From Alphaproteobacteria bacterium (GTDB lineage Bacteria; Pseudomonadota; Alphaproteobacteria; Micropepsales; Micropepsaceae): a stretch of 64,000 nucleotides of DNA. A program made the position numbers and the translations under genes. This document shows, one piece after another, positions 53,942 to 63,073 of this stretch. The stretch spans positions 1 through 64,000 of the forward strand of contig JADZAI010000086.1 in NCBI GenBank assembly GCA_020852655.1, in the 5' to 3' direction. Under the pieces are notes generated by a model that saw only the letters and a list, made by a program, of their open reading frames with translations, did no database searches and had not been told where the DNA came from. The first letter of the stretch is position 1, and each line of letters opens with the position of its first letter.

Positions 53942-55420
53942 CTAATTGCCGAGGCGGATCGCCGCAAAGCTGAGATCGCCGCCGCGATTGAGCAGGAAGA
54001 GCACGACGCGGCCGTCGGCCTTGATCGCCTCGCCGACCTTGTCGGCGACCGCCTGGGGCGTCGAGACCTCCTGCTGCGCGACCTCAAGGATCACGTCGCC
54101 GACGCGGATGCGATTCTCGGCCGCCGCCGCCCCGGCCGGGCTGTCCTGGGCGATCTCGGTGATGACGACGCCCTGGACGTCGGTACCGATCTTGAACCGC
54201 TCGCGCAGCGAGTCGCTCATCTCCGCGACCGTCATCCCGAGCGCGTCGATGTGGACCGAGCCCTGCTGCTCTGCGGGCTTGTCGGGCGTCTGCGGGCTCT
54301 CGCCGCCTGTGCTGCCACCGTCCGTCGCCGAACGCTCGAAGTCTTCGAGCCGGCCGAGCGTGATGGTGAGCGCCATCGACCGGCGATCGCGCCACACCTC
54401 GATCGGGACCGCCTTGCCGATCTCCGATTCCGCGACCACCCGCGGCAGAGACCGGCTGTCCTTCACCTCGCGCCCGTCGAACGACAGGATCACATCCTGC
54501 GGCTGAATGCCGGCCGCAGCAGCCGGACCGCCCGGCGTGGTTTCGGCGACCAGCGCACCGCGCGCCCGGTCGAGGCCGAGGCTTTCCGCCAGTTCCGGGG
54601 TGACGGTCTGGATGCGGACGCCGATCCAGCCCCGGCGCGTTTCCCCGAACTGGACGAGCTGGTCGACCGTGCGCTTCACGATCGAAGACGGAATCGCGAA
54701 GCCGATCCCGATCGAGCCGCCCGACGGCGAGATGATCGCCGAGTTCACGCCGATCACGTTGCCGTCCATGTCGAACAGCGGCCCGCCGGAGTTGCCGCGG
54801 TTGATGGCGGCGTCGGTCTGGATGAAATCGTCATAGGGCCCGGAGTCGATGACCCTGTTGCGGGCGGAAACGATGCCGGCCGTCACCGTGCCGCCGAGGC
54901 CGAACGGATTGCCGATCGCCATGACCCAGTCACCCACCTTCAGCGCGCCGGAGTCGCCGAAATTGACATAGGGCAGCGGACCGCTTGCCTTCACGCGCAA
55001 CACCGCAAGGTCGGTCTTGTCGTCTTTGCCGACGATCTCCGCCGGCAGGCTGCGCCCGTCGGGAAAATTGACCGTGACTTCGTCGGCGCCTTCGATGACG
55101 TGGTTGTTCGTGACGATGATGCCGCCGGCGTCGATCACGAAGCCCGATCCCAGCGAGGTGACCTGGCTCGAGCCTTCCTTCTGCTGCTGGTCGTAATAGT
55201 CCTTGAACATCTCCTCATAGGGAGAGCCGGGCGGAAACTGCGGCATCTGATCGAGGTCTTCGCGCTCGATCTTCTGGCTCGTCGAAATGTTCACGACCGC
55301 CGGCGACAGCCGCTCGGCCAGTTCGGAGAAGCTGTCGGGGGCCGGCTTGGCCGACGCGGCGGGGGCCGCACCGAGGATGAGGGCGAGCGCCAGGTTCCTT
55401 GCATGCCGCACTACAGACAA
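53942..55420 (-). CDS. degP: Do-like periplasmic serine protease (DegP/DegQ)
   Basis: A 492-residue protein with a signal peptide (MSVVRHARNLALALILG, cut near residue 24). The catalytic triad is H107 (TNNHV), D137 (KTDLAVL) and S211 (RGNSGGP). Two PDZ domains follow (GWIGVRIQ; ITEIAQDSP). A Q-rich loop near residues 65-85 matches the DegP LA loop. It degrades or refolds envelope proteins. The start is TTG 55420 with a perfect AAGGAGGT 6 nt upstream. It follows hflK-hflC, an order common in this class. Confidence 0.94.
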   Translation of the reverse strand: MSVVRHARNLALALILGAAPAASAKPAPDSFSELAERLSPAVVNISTSQKIEREDLDQMPQFPPGSPYEEMFKDYYDQQQKEGSSQVTSLGSGFVIDAGGIIVTNNHVIEGADEVTVNFPDGRSLPAEIVGKDDKTDLAVLRVKASGPLPYVNFGDSGALKVGDWVMAIGNPFGLGGTVTAGIVSARNRVIDSGPYDDFIQTDAAINRGNSGGPLFDMDGNVIGVNSAIISPSGGSIGIGFAIPSSIVKRTVDQLVQFGETRRGWIGVRIQTVTPELAESLGLDRARGALVAETTPGGPAAAAGIQPQDVILSFDGREVKDSRSLPRVVAESEIGKAVPIEVWRDRRSMALTITLGRLEDFERSATDGGSTGGESPQTPDKPAEQQGSVHIDALGMTVAEMSDSLRERFKIGTDVQGVVITEIAQDSPAGAAAAENRIRVGDVILEVAQQEVSTPQAVADKVGEAIKADGRVVLFLLNRGGDLSFAAIRLGN

Positions 55421-55426
55421 GGCTAG

Positions 55427-55434
55427 ACCTCCTT
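55427..55434 (-). promoter_or_regulatory. Strong ribosome binding site fixing the degP TTG start
   Basis: AAGGAGGT pairs fully with the 16S rRNA 3' end and stands 6 nt before TTG 55420. This rare start codon would not be accepted without it. The nearby ATGs are in other frames or internal. Confidence 0.75.
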
Positions 55435-55512
55435 ACGCCATCAAGCCGCGTTCGTACCGGAACACGGAATGATGATCACATTGGGGCAGACGATCCCAAC
55501 GCTTCCAGCCGC

Positions 55513-56388
55513 CTATTGCGGCTGGCCGCGGCCGGGGCCGGTCTTGAAATACGAGAAGAACTTGCTGTCCGGGGACAATACCATCGTCGTGTTCGAACCT
55601 GACATGGACGCGGCATAAGCCTGCATCGAGCGGTAGAACTCGAAGAAGCCCGGATCGCGCGAGAAGGCGTCTGCGAAAATCTTGTTGCGCACGCTTTCGC
55701 CCTGCCCCCGCAAGATGCTCGCTTCCTTGGTCGCATTGGCCTCGATGATCGTAGCCTGCCGATCCGCATCTGCCGTGATCTCCTGCCCAAGCTGACTGCC
55801 TTTCGCGCGGATGTCGGCGGCCTCGCGCTGGCGGTCCGTCTGCATGCGCTTGAAGATGGCCTCGCTATTTGCCTGCGGCAGGTCGGCCTTGCGAATGCGG
55901 ACGTCGACGACCTCGATGCCGAGACCTTTGGCCTCCTGATTGGTCTCATCGCGGATGATGTGCATCAACTCGGCGCGCTGCGAGGACAGAACAGCCTGAA
56001 AGGAGCGCCCGGCGAGCGTAACGCGAATGTTCGAGTTCAAGATCGCCCCGAGCCGGAGGTCCGCATTCTCCTTGTTGTTGACCGTCTGATAGAATTTCAG
56101 CGGATCAACGATGCGATATCGCGCAAAGGCGTCGACCACGAGGCGCTTCTGATCCGATGACGTCACCTCGGCCGACTCCGCGTCCAGGTCCAAGACGCGC
56201 TTCTCGAACTTGATGACCGATTGCCAAGGCAAATAAACGTTCAGTCCGGCCTGGGTAATCACCCTCTTCGGCGAGCCGAACTCAACGACCAAAGCCTGCT
56301 CCGTCTGGTCAACCGTGAAGAAGATGAAATTCCATGCCAACAGAAGCCCGGCGACAACGACGCCAAGGGCGATTGTGATCGCGCGCAT
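55513..56388 (-). CDS. hflC: FtsH-regulator subunit HflC (SPFH protein)
   Basis: A 291-residue membrane protein. One N-terminal transmembrane helix (about 4-24) is followed by the SPFH domain (FFTVDQTEQALVVEFGSPKR; VDVRIRKADLPQANSEAIFKRM) and a coiled coil (DRQREAADIRAKGSQLG). HflC and HflK form a periplasmic cage around the FtsH protease. ATG 56388 overlaps the hflK stop by one base, so the pair is coupled. The C-terminal LSPDSKFFSYF is typical. Confidence 0.94.
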   Translation of the reverse strand: MRAITIALGVVVAGLLLAWNFIFFTVDQTEQALVVEFGSPKRVITQAGLNVYLPWQSVIKFEKRVLDLDAESAEVTSSDQKRLVVDAFARYRIVDPLKFYQTVNNKENADLRLGAILNSNIRVTLAGRSFQAVLSSQRAELMHIIRDETNQEAKGLGIEVVDVRIRKADLPQANSEAIFKRMQTDRQREAADIRAKGSQLGQEITADADRQATIIEANATKEASILRGQGESVRNKIFADAFSRDPGFFEFYRSMQAYAASMSGSNTTMVLSPDSKFFSYFKTGPGRGQPQ

Positions 56389-57536
56389 CAGCGGCCTCCT
56401 GCCGGGGTTTGAGGGCCGGAAGATTCCGGCGCGGGATTGGAGCGCAAGCTGTCCAAAGGCAAGTATGGCACGACACCACTGCCGTTGGCGCCTTCGTCGA
56501 TGATGATCTTGTTGGTGCCGCGCAGAACGTTCTCCATCGTTTCGAGATAGATGCGCTCGCGCGTGACGTCGGGCGCCAGCTTGTATTGTTCGTACACGGA
56601 GAGGAAGCGTTGCGCTTCGCCCTGCGCTTCTGCCTCCGTCTGAGCCTTGTAGGCCTCCGCATCCTGCTTGATCTGGGCCGCGCGACCGTAGGCGCTTGGC
56701 ACTGTCTTGTTGCGATACGTCTCAGCCTCGTTGCGCGCCCGCTCAGCGTCGGCCTTCGCGGCCTGGACATCGCGGAAAGCCGCAATCACCGCGCCCGGCA
56801 CGCGAACGTCCTGAAGATTGAGCTGAACGATCGTGACGCCGGTTCCGTATGCATCGAGTATCGACTGCATAAGCTGTTGCACTTCGACCGGAATCTTCGG
56901 GCGATCCTCCGTGAGAATACGCTGCTGATTGCTGCGGCCGATGACTTCGCGCATCGCCGACTCGGCGACCGCGCTGATCGTTCCTTCGACGTTCTCGACA
57001 TTGAACAGATAGGCGGGCGCATCGCTGATCACCCATTGCACGGTGAATTCCACATGCAGAAGGTTCTCATCGCCCGTCAGGATCAGGCTTTCATTCTGAC
57101 CGGTGCGGTCCCGGCCGGTTTCAGCCTCGAACCCGATATTGATCTGGTTCTGCGATGTGACCTTCGGTGTCTCCACGCTTTCGATCGGCCACGGCAGCCG
57201 ATAGTTGATGCCCGGCCCTGTCTGGCGGCTGTAAGCGCCGAAGGTCTTCACAATCCCCTGCTCGTCGGCATTGACCATGTAGATGCCCGAGGCGAGCCAG
57301 GCGATCAGAGCAACGACGACAACAATTATGATGCCCCGCGGGCCGATGCTGCCGCCGGGCATGACCTGGCGCATGCGTTCCTGGCCCTTGCGGATCAGGT
57401 CTTCGAGGTTGGGCGGCTGATTCCCGCCGCCGCCATTGCCGCCGCGATTTCCGCCGCCGCCACCCCATGGTCCGCGGCCGCCGCCCTTGTTGCCGCCTCC
57501 GCCCCACGGACCGTCAGAGTTGTTTTGCCACGGCAT
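56388..57536 (-). CDS. hflK: FtsH-regulator subunit HflK (SPFH protein)
   Basis: A 382-residue membrane protein. The N terminus is Gly/Asn-rich (NSDGPWGGGGNKGGG), as in most HflK proteins; a transmembrane helix at about 68-88 precedes the SPFH domain (VNADEQGIVKTFGAYSRQTG) and a long coiled coil (AERARNEAETYRNKTVP). It forms the FtsH-associated cage with HflC. It is the first gene of hflK-hflC-degP; the divergent mrp gene starts 127 bp away. Confidence 0.94.
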   Translation of the reverse strand: MPWQNNSDGPWGGGGNKGGGRGPWGGGGGNRGGNGGGGNQPPNLEDLIRKGQERMRQVMPGGSIGPRGIIIVVVVALIAWLASGIYMVNADEQGIVKTFGAYSRQTGPGINYRLPWPIESVETPKVTSQNQINIGFEAETGRDRTGQNESLILTGDENLLHVEFTVQWVISDAPAYLFNVENVEGTISAVAESAMREVIGRSNQQRILTEDRPKIPVEVQQLMQSILDAYGTGVTIVQLNLQDVRVPGAVIAAFRDVQAAKADAERARNEAETYRNKTVPSAYGRAAQIKQDAEAYKAQTEAEAQGEAQRFLSVYEQYKLAPDVTRERIYLETMENVLRGTNKIIIDEGANGSGVVPYLPLDSLRSNPAPESSGPQTPAGGR

Positions 57537-57663
57537 TCAAAGAATCCCTCCGCGCCCAAGGACCGGTGCGACAGACTGGCGCAGCCGGTGGCGAGGCGCG
57601 TATATCCGACGCGTAACCTCTGAAATCAAGTCGCAGCCGCCCCAACGCGGCGATCCCCAGGCC

Positions 57664-58767
57664 ATGATCAAACCGACAAAAGACGCGGCAATAGCAGCAC
57701 TTAACCGTGTTCGAGACCCCGCAAGCGGTCGCGGACTCCACGACGCCGGACTCGTGCAAGGGCTCGCGATCAAGGACGATCGGATCGCATTCATGATCGA
57801 AGTCGCGCCCGCCGACGTCGGGCGTTACGCCGGTGTGCGCGATCAGGCCGAAGCCGCGGTGCGCAGGCTCTCCGGCGTCAGCGGCGTCACCGCCGTGCTG
57901 ACCGCCCATGGCGAGGGGGCACAGGCACCCAAGACGCCGGCGGCACAGGCGCGGCCGCACAGCCAGGGCATACCCGGCGTGAAGGCGATCATTGCCGTCG
58001 CCAGCGGGAAGGGCGGCGTCGGCAAATCGACGGTCGCGGTGAACCTCGCTTTGGCGCTGACCCGGCTCGGCAAACGCGTCGGCCTGATGGATGCCGACAT
58101 CTACGGGCCGTCGGTGCCGCAGCTTCTGGGCCTGACCGGCCGGCCGCAATCCAAGGACGGCAAGATCCTGGAGCCGATGCAGCGCCATGGGCTGAAGGCG
58201 ATGTCGATCGGCCTGCTGCTCAGCCGCGACGCGCCCGCGGTATGGCGCGGACCGGTCGCGACGGGGGCGCTGAACCAGCTCCTGACGCAGGTCGCCTGGG
58301 GCGAGCTCGACGTGCTGCTGATCGACATGCCGCCCGGCACCGGCGACATCCATCTCAGCGTCGCGCAGCGTGTCGCGCTGGCCGGCGCGGTCATCGTGTC
58401 GACGCCGCAGGACATCGCACTGCTCGACGCCCGCCGCGGCATCGCGATGTTCCGCAAGGTCGAGGTGCCGATCCTCGGCATCGTCGAGAACATGAGCACC
58501 TACATCTGCCCCAATTGCGGCCATGAGGAGCATCTGTTCGGGCATGGCGGGGCGCGGGCGACGGCGGCGGAGCTGGGCACGCCGTTTCTCGGGGAAATCC
58601 CGCTGCATCTCTCGATCCGCGAAGGATCGGACGAAGGCACGCCTGTGACGATCACCGCGCCGGACAGTCCACAGGCCAAGGCCTTCATGGCCGTGGCGGA
58701 GCGTGTCGCGGCCCAGCTCGAGGCCGGTCCGGTCAACAAGCCGGCGCCGCGGATCGTGTTCGTTTAA
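57664..58767 (+). CDS. mrp: Mrp/ApbC-type iron-sulfur cluster carrier ATPase
   Basis: A 367-residue P-loop protein. An N-terminal MIP18-like domain (about 1-90) is followed by the deviant Walker A SGKGGVGKST (114-123), LMDADIYGPSVPQLLG, LIDMPPGTGDIHLSVAQ and CPNCG (the cluster-binding Cys pair). It carries and inserts iron-sulfur clusters. ATG 57664 is the first start in the conserved frame. It overlaps the GFA gene by 4 bp at the 3' end. Confidence 0.95.
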   Translation: MIKPTKDAAIAALNRVRDPASGRGLHDAGLVQGLAIKDDRIAFMIEVAPADVGRYAGVRDQAEAAVRRLSGVSGVTAVLTAHGEGAQAPKTPAAQARPHSQGIPGVKAIIAVASGKGGVGKSTVAVNLALALTRLGKRVGLMDADIYGPSVPQLLGLTGRPQSKDGKILEPMQRHGLKAMSIGLLLSRDAPAVWRGPVATGALNQLLTQVAWGELDVLLIDMPPGTGDIHLSVAQRVALAGAVIVSTPQDIALLDARRGIAMFRKVEVPILGIVENMSTYICPNCGHEEHLFGHGGARATAAELGTPFLGEIPLHLSIREGSDEGTPVTITAPDSPQAKAFMAVAERVAAQLEAGPVNKPAPRIVFV

Positions 58768-59153
58768 CTCCTTTCGCCCGCGGCGTGGACATCGAGCCAG
58801 GGCAAGCGCTCTTCGATAAACGAATGCCCGGTCGGCACGACGCTCTCCGGATGGTCGAAGACGCCGAGGTGGAAGTGAACTTCGGTCGGCCAGCGCTCGC
58901 CTTCGTAGGTCAGTGCCGAGCCGCAACGGCCGCAGAAGCCGCGGCGGACGCCGGGTGACGACGAGAAGGCGGTGAAGCCGTCGCCGGTGATGGCGACGCG
59001 GTCGCGCTCGTAGCCGGCATAGGCCGAGACCGGGGCGCCGGTGTGGCGGCGGCACGAGCTGCAATGACAAAAGGCGACCCACTTGGGGTCGCCTTCCGCC
59101 CGGAAGCGCACGGCCCCGCAAAGGCAACCGCCCTCGCGGACCGGCGGCGTCAT
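58764..59153 (-). CDS. GFA-family (CENP-V/glutathione-dependent formaldehyde-activating-like) protein
   Basis: A 129-residue zinc-binding protein. Cysteines in GGCLCGAVRF, FCHCSSCRRHTG and GFCGRCGSAL form the family's metal sites. The family name comes from one formaldehyde-related enzyme, and most members have no proven activity. ATG 59153 overlaps the upstream stop (ATGA), pairing it with the SMP-30-like gene. Confidence 0.88.
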   Translation of the reverse strand: MTPPVREGGCLCGAVRFRAEGDPKWVAFCHCSSCRRHTGAPVSAYAGYERDRVAITGDGFTAFSSSPGVRRGFCGRCGSALTYEGERWPTEVHFHLGVFDHPESVVPTGHSFIEERLPWLDVHAAGERS

Positions 59154-60070
59154 GCGTTGAAGTTCAGCTTCAGGCCGGCGCTGTGCCATGGCATCGAGAT
59201 GAGCAGGCCGCGGCCCGAGACGGTGATCCACGCCGTCTTCATGCCCTTGCCGCCGAACGCGATGTTGGTGACCAGCGGGTCCTTGTACTGGGCGAGCGAG
59301 GTGAACTTGACCTTGCCCTTCGGCGAGATGGTGGTGATGCCGCCATTGACCAGCGTCGCGACACAGACATCGCCGTTGGCCTGCACGGCCAGCGAGTCAT
59401 AGAGCGCATAGCCGGGCGTCTGGCCGACATAGACGCCGCCGGGCAGCAGTCCTGCCCCTTTCGCGAGCTGGCCCGGCTTGCCGATCGTCGCGCCGAAAAG
59501 GCGGCCCGAGAAGGTTTCGGCGTAATAGACGGTCTTCTCGTCCGGCGAGAGGCCGACGCCGTTGGGGCCGTTGAGCTGATGGATGGCGCAGGAGATGTGG
59601 CTGCCGTCGGGCTTGGCGTAATAGAGCGCGCCGTGCACGCGGTGGTCATGCGTCGACTTGGCGTGGTCGGTGAACCAGAAGCCGCCCTGCTTGTCGAAGA
59701 CGAGGTCGTTCGGGCCGGACAGCGGCCTGCCGTCGCAGTGGGTGTAAAGTGTGTCGACCTTGCCGGTGGCGATGTCGACGCGCTGGATCGAGCCGCCCTT
59801 GTAGTCCTCGGCCTGGTGGCCCGGCAGGTTCACGCCCTGCGCCTTCGACCACGAGAAGCCGCCGTTGTTGCAGATGTAGAGCGCGCCGTCCGGGCCGATC
59901 GCGGCGCCGTTCGGGCCGCCGCCGACATGGGCGACGCGCTTCTTCTTGCCGTTGGGCAGGACGCGCGTGACGTCGCCCGACATGATCTCGACGACGATGA
60001 CCGAGCCGTCTTCCATGACGACGGGGCCTTCCGGAAACTTCAAACCCTTGGCGACTTCGGTAATGGCCAT
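59150..60070 (-). CDS. SMP-30/gluconolactonase/LRE-like protein
   Basis: A 306-residue six-bladed beta-propeller. FPEGPVVMEDGSVIVVEI opens the metal-site blade, PNGAAIGPDGALYICNNGG and SGPNDLVFDKQGGFWFTD follow, and LNGPNGVGLSPDEKTVYYAET completes the repeat. The expected metal ligands are E14, N121-type Asn and an Asp in the SPDEK blade. Lactonase activity is a family guess. It is coupled to the GFA gene. The upstream gap (60071-60166) shows nothing conclusive. Confidence 0.86.
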   Translation of the reverse strand: MAITEVAKGLKFPEGPVVMEDGSVIVVEIMSGDVTRVLPNGKKKRVAHVGGGPNGAAIGPDGALYICNNGGFSWSKAQGVNLPGHQAEDYKGGSIQRVDIATGKVDTLYTHCDGRPLSGPNDLVFDKQGGFWFTDHAKSTHDHRVHGALYYAKPDGSHISCAIHQLNGPNGVGLSPDEKTVYYAETFSGRLFGATIGKPGQLAKGAGLLPGGVYVGQTPGYALYDSLAVQANGDVCVATLVNGGITTISPKGKVKFTSLAQYKDPLVTNIAFGGKGMKTAWITVSGRGLLISMPWHSAGLKLNFNA

Positions 60071-60166
60071 CCCTGCTTCTCTCCCAATGTTTGTAGCGCT
60101 CTAGAGAATTCGGAGACGCACCCTAGCTGCCCCTCGAAACCTTGCAACACGGGAGTTGGCAGCGCC

Positions 60167-60658
60167 CTAGACCCGCTCCAGCACGCGGAAGGTGAAACCG
60201 GGTAGCTTGTCGCCGAGCGAGGGGTGGGATTGGACGAAGGTTTGCTTCCATTCGTCCATGGCGAAGGGCGGCAGGAAGGCGTCGCCCTCAGGGCTGAGGC
60301 CGACATTGGTGAGGTAGATCTTCGTCAGGCGCGGCATGGCGAGGGCGTAGATCTCGGCGCCGCCGACCACCACGGTCTCGGGGGCGTCGCCGGCGGCGGC
60401 GATGGCGGCGTCGAGGCTGTGCACGACGACGGCGCCCTCGGCGCGCCATGCGAGATCGCGGGTGATGACGATGTTGGTGCGGTCGGGCAGCGGCTTCTTC
60501 TGGAAGCTCTCATAGGTCTTGCGGCCGGCGATGATCGGCTTGCCGAGCGTGTTCTGGCGGAACCAACGCATGTCTTCCGGGATGCGCCAGGGCAGCGTGC
60601 CCTTGTTGCCGATGACTCCATTATTGGCGACCGCAACGATCGCAGAGAGAATGGTCAT
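60167..60658 (-). CDS. folA: Dihydrofolate reductase
   Basis: A 163-residue enzyme. AVANNGVIGNKGTLPWRIPEDMRWF is the substrate loop (catalytic acid E27-equivalent is in IPEDM); IIAGRKTYESF is the NADPH block, with Ala where most have Met, and VVVGGAEIYALAMP follows. It regenerates tetrahydrofolate after ThyA. The ATG overlaps the stop of the GNAT gene, giving a thyA-GNAT-folA unit coupled throughout. Confidence 0.95.
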   Translation of the reverse strand: MTILSAIVAVANNGVIGNKGTLPWRIPEDMRWFRQNTLGKPIIAGRKTYESFQKKPLPDRTNIVITRDLAWRAEGAVVVHSLDAAIAAAGDAPETVVVGGAEIYALAMPRLTKIYLTNVGLSPEGDAFLPPFAMDEWKQTFVQSHPSLGDKLPGFTFRVLERV

Positions 60659-61137
60659 GCGCCCTCCGCCAGCTTCTGCATGGGTTCGCCGGTGAGGCGG
60701 AAAACCGTCCACTCGTCCTGAGGGACGGCGCCGATCGATTGGTAGAAGCCGATGGACGGCGCGTTCCAGTTCAGCACCCACCACTGGACCATGCAGAGGC
60801 CCTCCGCGACGGCGCGCCGGGCGAGGTTCGCGAGCAGCGCCTTGCCGATGCCGTGGCCGCGCAGATGCGGCTCGACGAAGAGGTCTTCGAGATAGATGCC
60901 GGGGCGACTGGCGAAGGTGGAGAAATTGTAGAACCAGAAGGCGAAGCCGGCGGGCTGGCCCTCCCATTCCGCGATGTCGCACCAGGCGTGCGGCTGCGGG
61001 CCGAAGAGGTATTTGGTGAGGTTGGCTCCTGTGGCCCGAACCTGGTGCGAGAGCTTCTCGTAGTCGGCGAGCGCCGCGATGAAGTGGAGGATCAGCTCTT
61101 CGTCGCCCGCGACGGCAGGGCGGATGACGAGCGTCAC
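60655..61137 (-). CDS. GNAT-family N-acetyltransferase
   Basis: A 160-residue protein starting at GTG 61137, which overlaps the thyA stop (GTGA). [23 protein letters not shown] is the acetyl-CoA motif A (R/Q-x-x-G-x-G/A), with [20 protein letters not shown] as motif B. The whole pattern resembles diamine acetyltransferases (SpeG/SSAT type). Its place between thyA and folA is unusual. Confidence 0.88.
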   Translation of the reverse strand: MTLVIRPAVAGDEELILHFIAALADYEKLSHQVRATGANLTKYLFGPQPHAWCDIAEWEGQPAGFAFWFYNFSTFASRPGIYLEDLFVEPHLRGHGIGKALLANLARRAVAEGLCMVQWWVLNWNAPSIGFYQSIGAVPQDEWTVFRLTGEPMQKLAEGA

Positions 61138-61928
61138 ACCGCCACCGGGGCGGCGATGTGGGGGTGGGCTTGGTAGTTTTCGAGTTTGAAGTCTTCGTAT
61201 CGGAAGGCGAAGAGATCGGTCACCGCCGCGTTGATCCGCATCGTCGGCAGCGGCTTGGGGGCGCGGCTGAGCTGGAGCGCCGCCTGTTCCAGGTGGTTGG
61301 CGTAGAGATGCGCATCGCCCAGCGTATGGATGAACTCGCCGGGCTTGAGGCCCGTCACCTGCGCCAGCATCAGCGTCAGCAGCGCATAGGAGGCGATGTT
61401 GAAGGGTACGCCGAGGAAGATGTCGGCCGAGCGCTGGTAGAGCTGGCAGGAAAGCCGGCCCTCGGCGACGTAGAACTGGAACAGGCAGTGACAGGGCGGC
61501 AGCGCCATGCGGTCGACATCGGCCGGGTTCCAGGCCGTGACGATCAGCCGGCGCGAGTCGGGCGAGCGGCGGATCATGTCGACGAGGTTGGCGATCTGGT
61601 CGATCGTGCCGCCGTCGCGGGCCGGCCAGGAGCGCCACTGGTGGCCGTAGACCGGGCCGAGGTCGCCGTTCGCGTCGGCCCACTCGTCCCAGATGCCGAC
61701 GCCGTTGGCCTTCAGATAGGCGATGTTGGTGTCGCCTTTCAGGAACCAGAGGAGCTCGTGGACGATGCTCTTGAGGTGCACCTTCTTGGTCGTGACAAGG
61801 GGAAAGCCTTCGGCCAGGTCGAAGCGCATCTGATGGCCGAAGACCGAGAGCGTGCCGGTTCCGGTGCGGTCGGTCTTCTTCGTGCCGGTCTTGAGGACCA
61901 GCTCCATCAGGTCGAGATATTGGCGCAT
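61134..61928 (-). CDS. thyA: Thymidylate synthase
   Basis: A 264-residue protein, exactly the length of the E. coli enzyme. The nucleophile Cys is in [48 protein letters not shown] and the C-terminal [10 protein letters not shown] are conserved. It makes dTMP and dihydrofolate. ATG 61928 gives the family start [15 protein letters not shown] 61955 is an in-frame alternative. Confidence 0.97.
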   Translation of the reverse strand: MRQYLDLMELVLKTGTKKTDRTGTGTLSVFGHQMRFDLAEGFPLVTTKKVHLKSIVHELLWFLKGDTNIAYLKANGVGIWDEWADANGDLGPVYGHQWRSWPARDGGTIDQIANLVDMIRRSPDSRRLIVTAWNPADVDRMALPPCHCLFQFYVAEGRLSCQLYQRSADIFLGVPFNIASYALLTLMLAQVTGLKPGEFIHTLGDAHLYANHLEQAALQLSRAPKPLPTMRINAAVTDLFAFRYEDFKLENYQAHPHIAAPVAV

Positions 61929-62125
61929 GGCGGCGATGTGATTCCCTACGCTCATTCTAGCGCGCCAGGCCAGCCTATTTCCGGGCCGGGCATTCGTTTT
62001 CCACTTTTTCCCTTTTTCCGAATCCGGCGATGGGTTCGAATGAGAGGAACCTTGTAAGAAACGGCGGATCTCCGGGACCGGGCGGCCTATTCGAATGCCG
62101 CGATCCTTTTGCCCCGCACCGCACC

Positions 62126-62134
62126 TGTGGATAA
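62126..62134. promoter_or_regulatory. DnaA box TGTGGATAA
   Basis: TGTGGATAA is the exact reverse complement of the strong DnaA box TTATCCACA. It stands alone here, 198 bp upstream of thyA. It may mark DnaA-regulated transcription; there is no cluster of boxes, so it is not an origin. Confidence 0.5.
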
Positions 62135-62163
62135 GTCCTTCCCTCACACCCCTCGCACTACCC

Positions 62164-62175
62164 AGACATATGTCT
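62164..62175. promoter_or_regulatory. 12-bp perfect palindrome AGACATATGTCT (operator-like)
   Basis: AGACATATGTCT is fully self-complementary. It lies about 30 nt downstream of the DnaA box and next to an AT-rich tract in the thyA/thioesterase divergent gap, where an operator is expected. No regulator is identified. Confidence 0.4.
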
Positions 62176-62274
62176 CATATATAGGATCATAATCCAGAAG
62201 GCAAGTGACGCTGCGGCATCGTGCACGGCGTCGCGCGCCATGCGATGCAGCGCCGGAACACATATGGTCCCCCA

Positions 62275-63054
62275 ATGGATTACGCCTACGAACTGGACGG
62301 CGATGTCGCCTTCCCGACGCCCTATACGGCCGGCCCGTGGGGGCCGATGCAGCATGGCGGGGCGCCCGGTTCGCTGATCGCGCGGACGGCGGAGATGACG
62401 CCGTCGCTGGTGCCGATGCGCATCGCCCGCCTCACGATCGACCTGATGCGCGCCGTGCCCATCGCGCCGCTGAAGATCGACTGCCGGATCGTGCGCGAGG
62501 GCAAGAAGCTCCAGCTTCTCCAGATCAACTTGCTGGCCGACGGGGTCGCGGTGACGCGGGCGAGCGTGCTGCGGCTGGCGAAGACGGATACGCCGCTGCC
62601 GCCGGAGGCGGTGGCGCCGCCGATCGACCTGCCGCCGCCTGAGGCCGGTGTGTCGCCGCAGTTCCGGCTCGGCCGGTCGACGGTCACCTTCAACGAGGGG
62701 CTGGAGACGCGCTTCGTCGGCGGGAAACTGGGCGAGCCGGGACGCGCCTCGCTCTGGCACCGCTTCCACATGCCGGTGATCAAGGGCGAGGAGCTGCTGC
62801 CCGCGATGCGCGCCGCCATCACCAGCGACTATTGCAACGGCACCTCGTCATTCCTCGATTTCAACGCCTGGACCTTCATCAACGCCGACCTCCAGGTGAA
62901 CCTGGCGCGCGACCCGATCGGCGAGTGGATCCTGCTCGACGCCGAGACCTTTCCCGGCCCCTATGGCGGCGGCCACGCCTTCGCGCGGCTGGGCGACCGG
63001 CATGGCTGGTTCGGCCGGGCGGGCCAGAGCGTGATCTTCGAACGGCGAAAATAA
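62275..63054 (+). CDS. Acyl-CoA thioesterase-like double hot-dog protein
   Basis: A 259-residue protein with an N-terminal hot-dog (YTAGPWGPMQHGGAPGSLIART) and a C-terminal hot-dog (SDYCNGTSSFLDFNAWTFINADLQVNLAR), as in 4HBT_3/TesB-like thioesterases. Substrate unknown. ATG 62275 starts just before MDYAYELDGD. It is a separate unit, converging on gmk. Confidence 0.84.
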   Translation: MDYAYELDGDVAFPTPYTAGPWGPMQHGGAPGSLIARTAEMTPSLVPMRIARLTIDLMRAVPIAPLKIDCRIVREGKKLQLLQINLLADGVAVTRASVLRLAKTDTPLPPEAVAPPIDLPPPEAGVSPQFRLGRSTVTFNEGLETRFVGGKLGEPGRASLWHRFHMPVIKGEELLPAMRAAITSDYCNGTSSFLDFNAWTFINADLQVNLARDPIGEWILLDAETFPGPYGGGHAFARLGDRHGWFGRAGQSVIFERRK

Positions 63055-63073
63055 CGGGCCGCCGGGCGCCCGC

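Larger units (their letters stand above)
61929..62274. other. Intergenic region between thyA and thioesterase gene (346 bp)
   Basis: This divergent region contains a DnaA box (62126-62134), a 12-bp palindrome (62164-62175), AT-rich TATATAGGATCATAAT (62180-62195) that could serve as a promoter for the plus-strand gene, and two TTCGAA palindromes (near 62034 and 62092). No coding frame of note is seen. Confidence 0.6.

Noticed and set aside
53441..55426. 661-codon plus-strand frame opposite degP
   Set aside because: Antisense shadow; degP has complete protease and PDZ motifs.
62126..62134. Replication origin
   Set aside because: Only one DnaA box, no AT-rich unwinding region with box clusters and no dnaA/hemE context.
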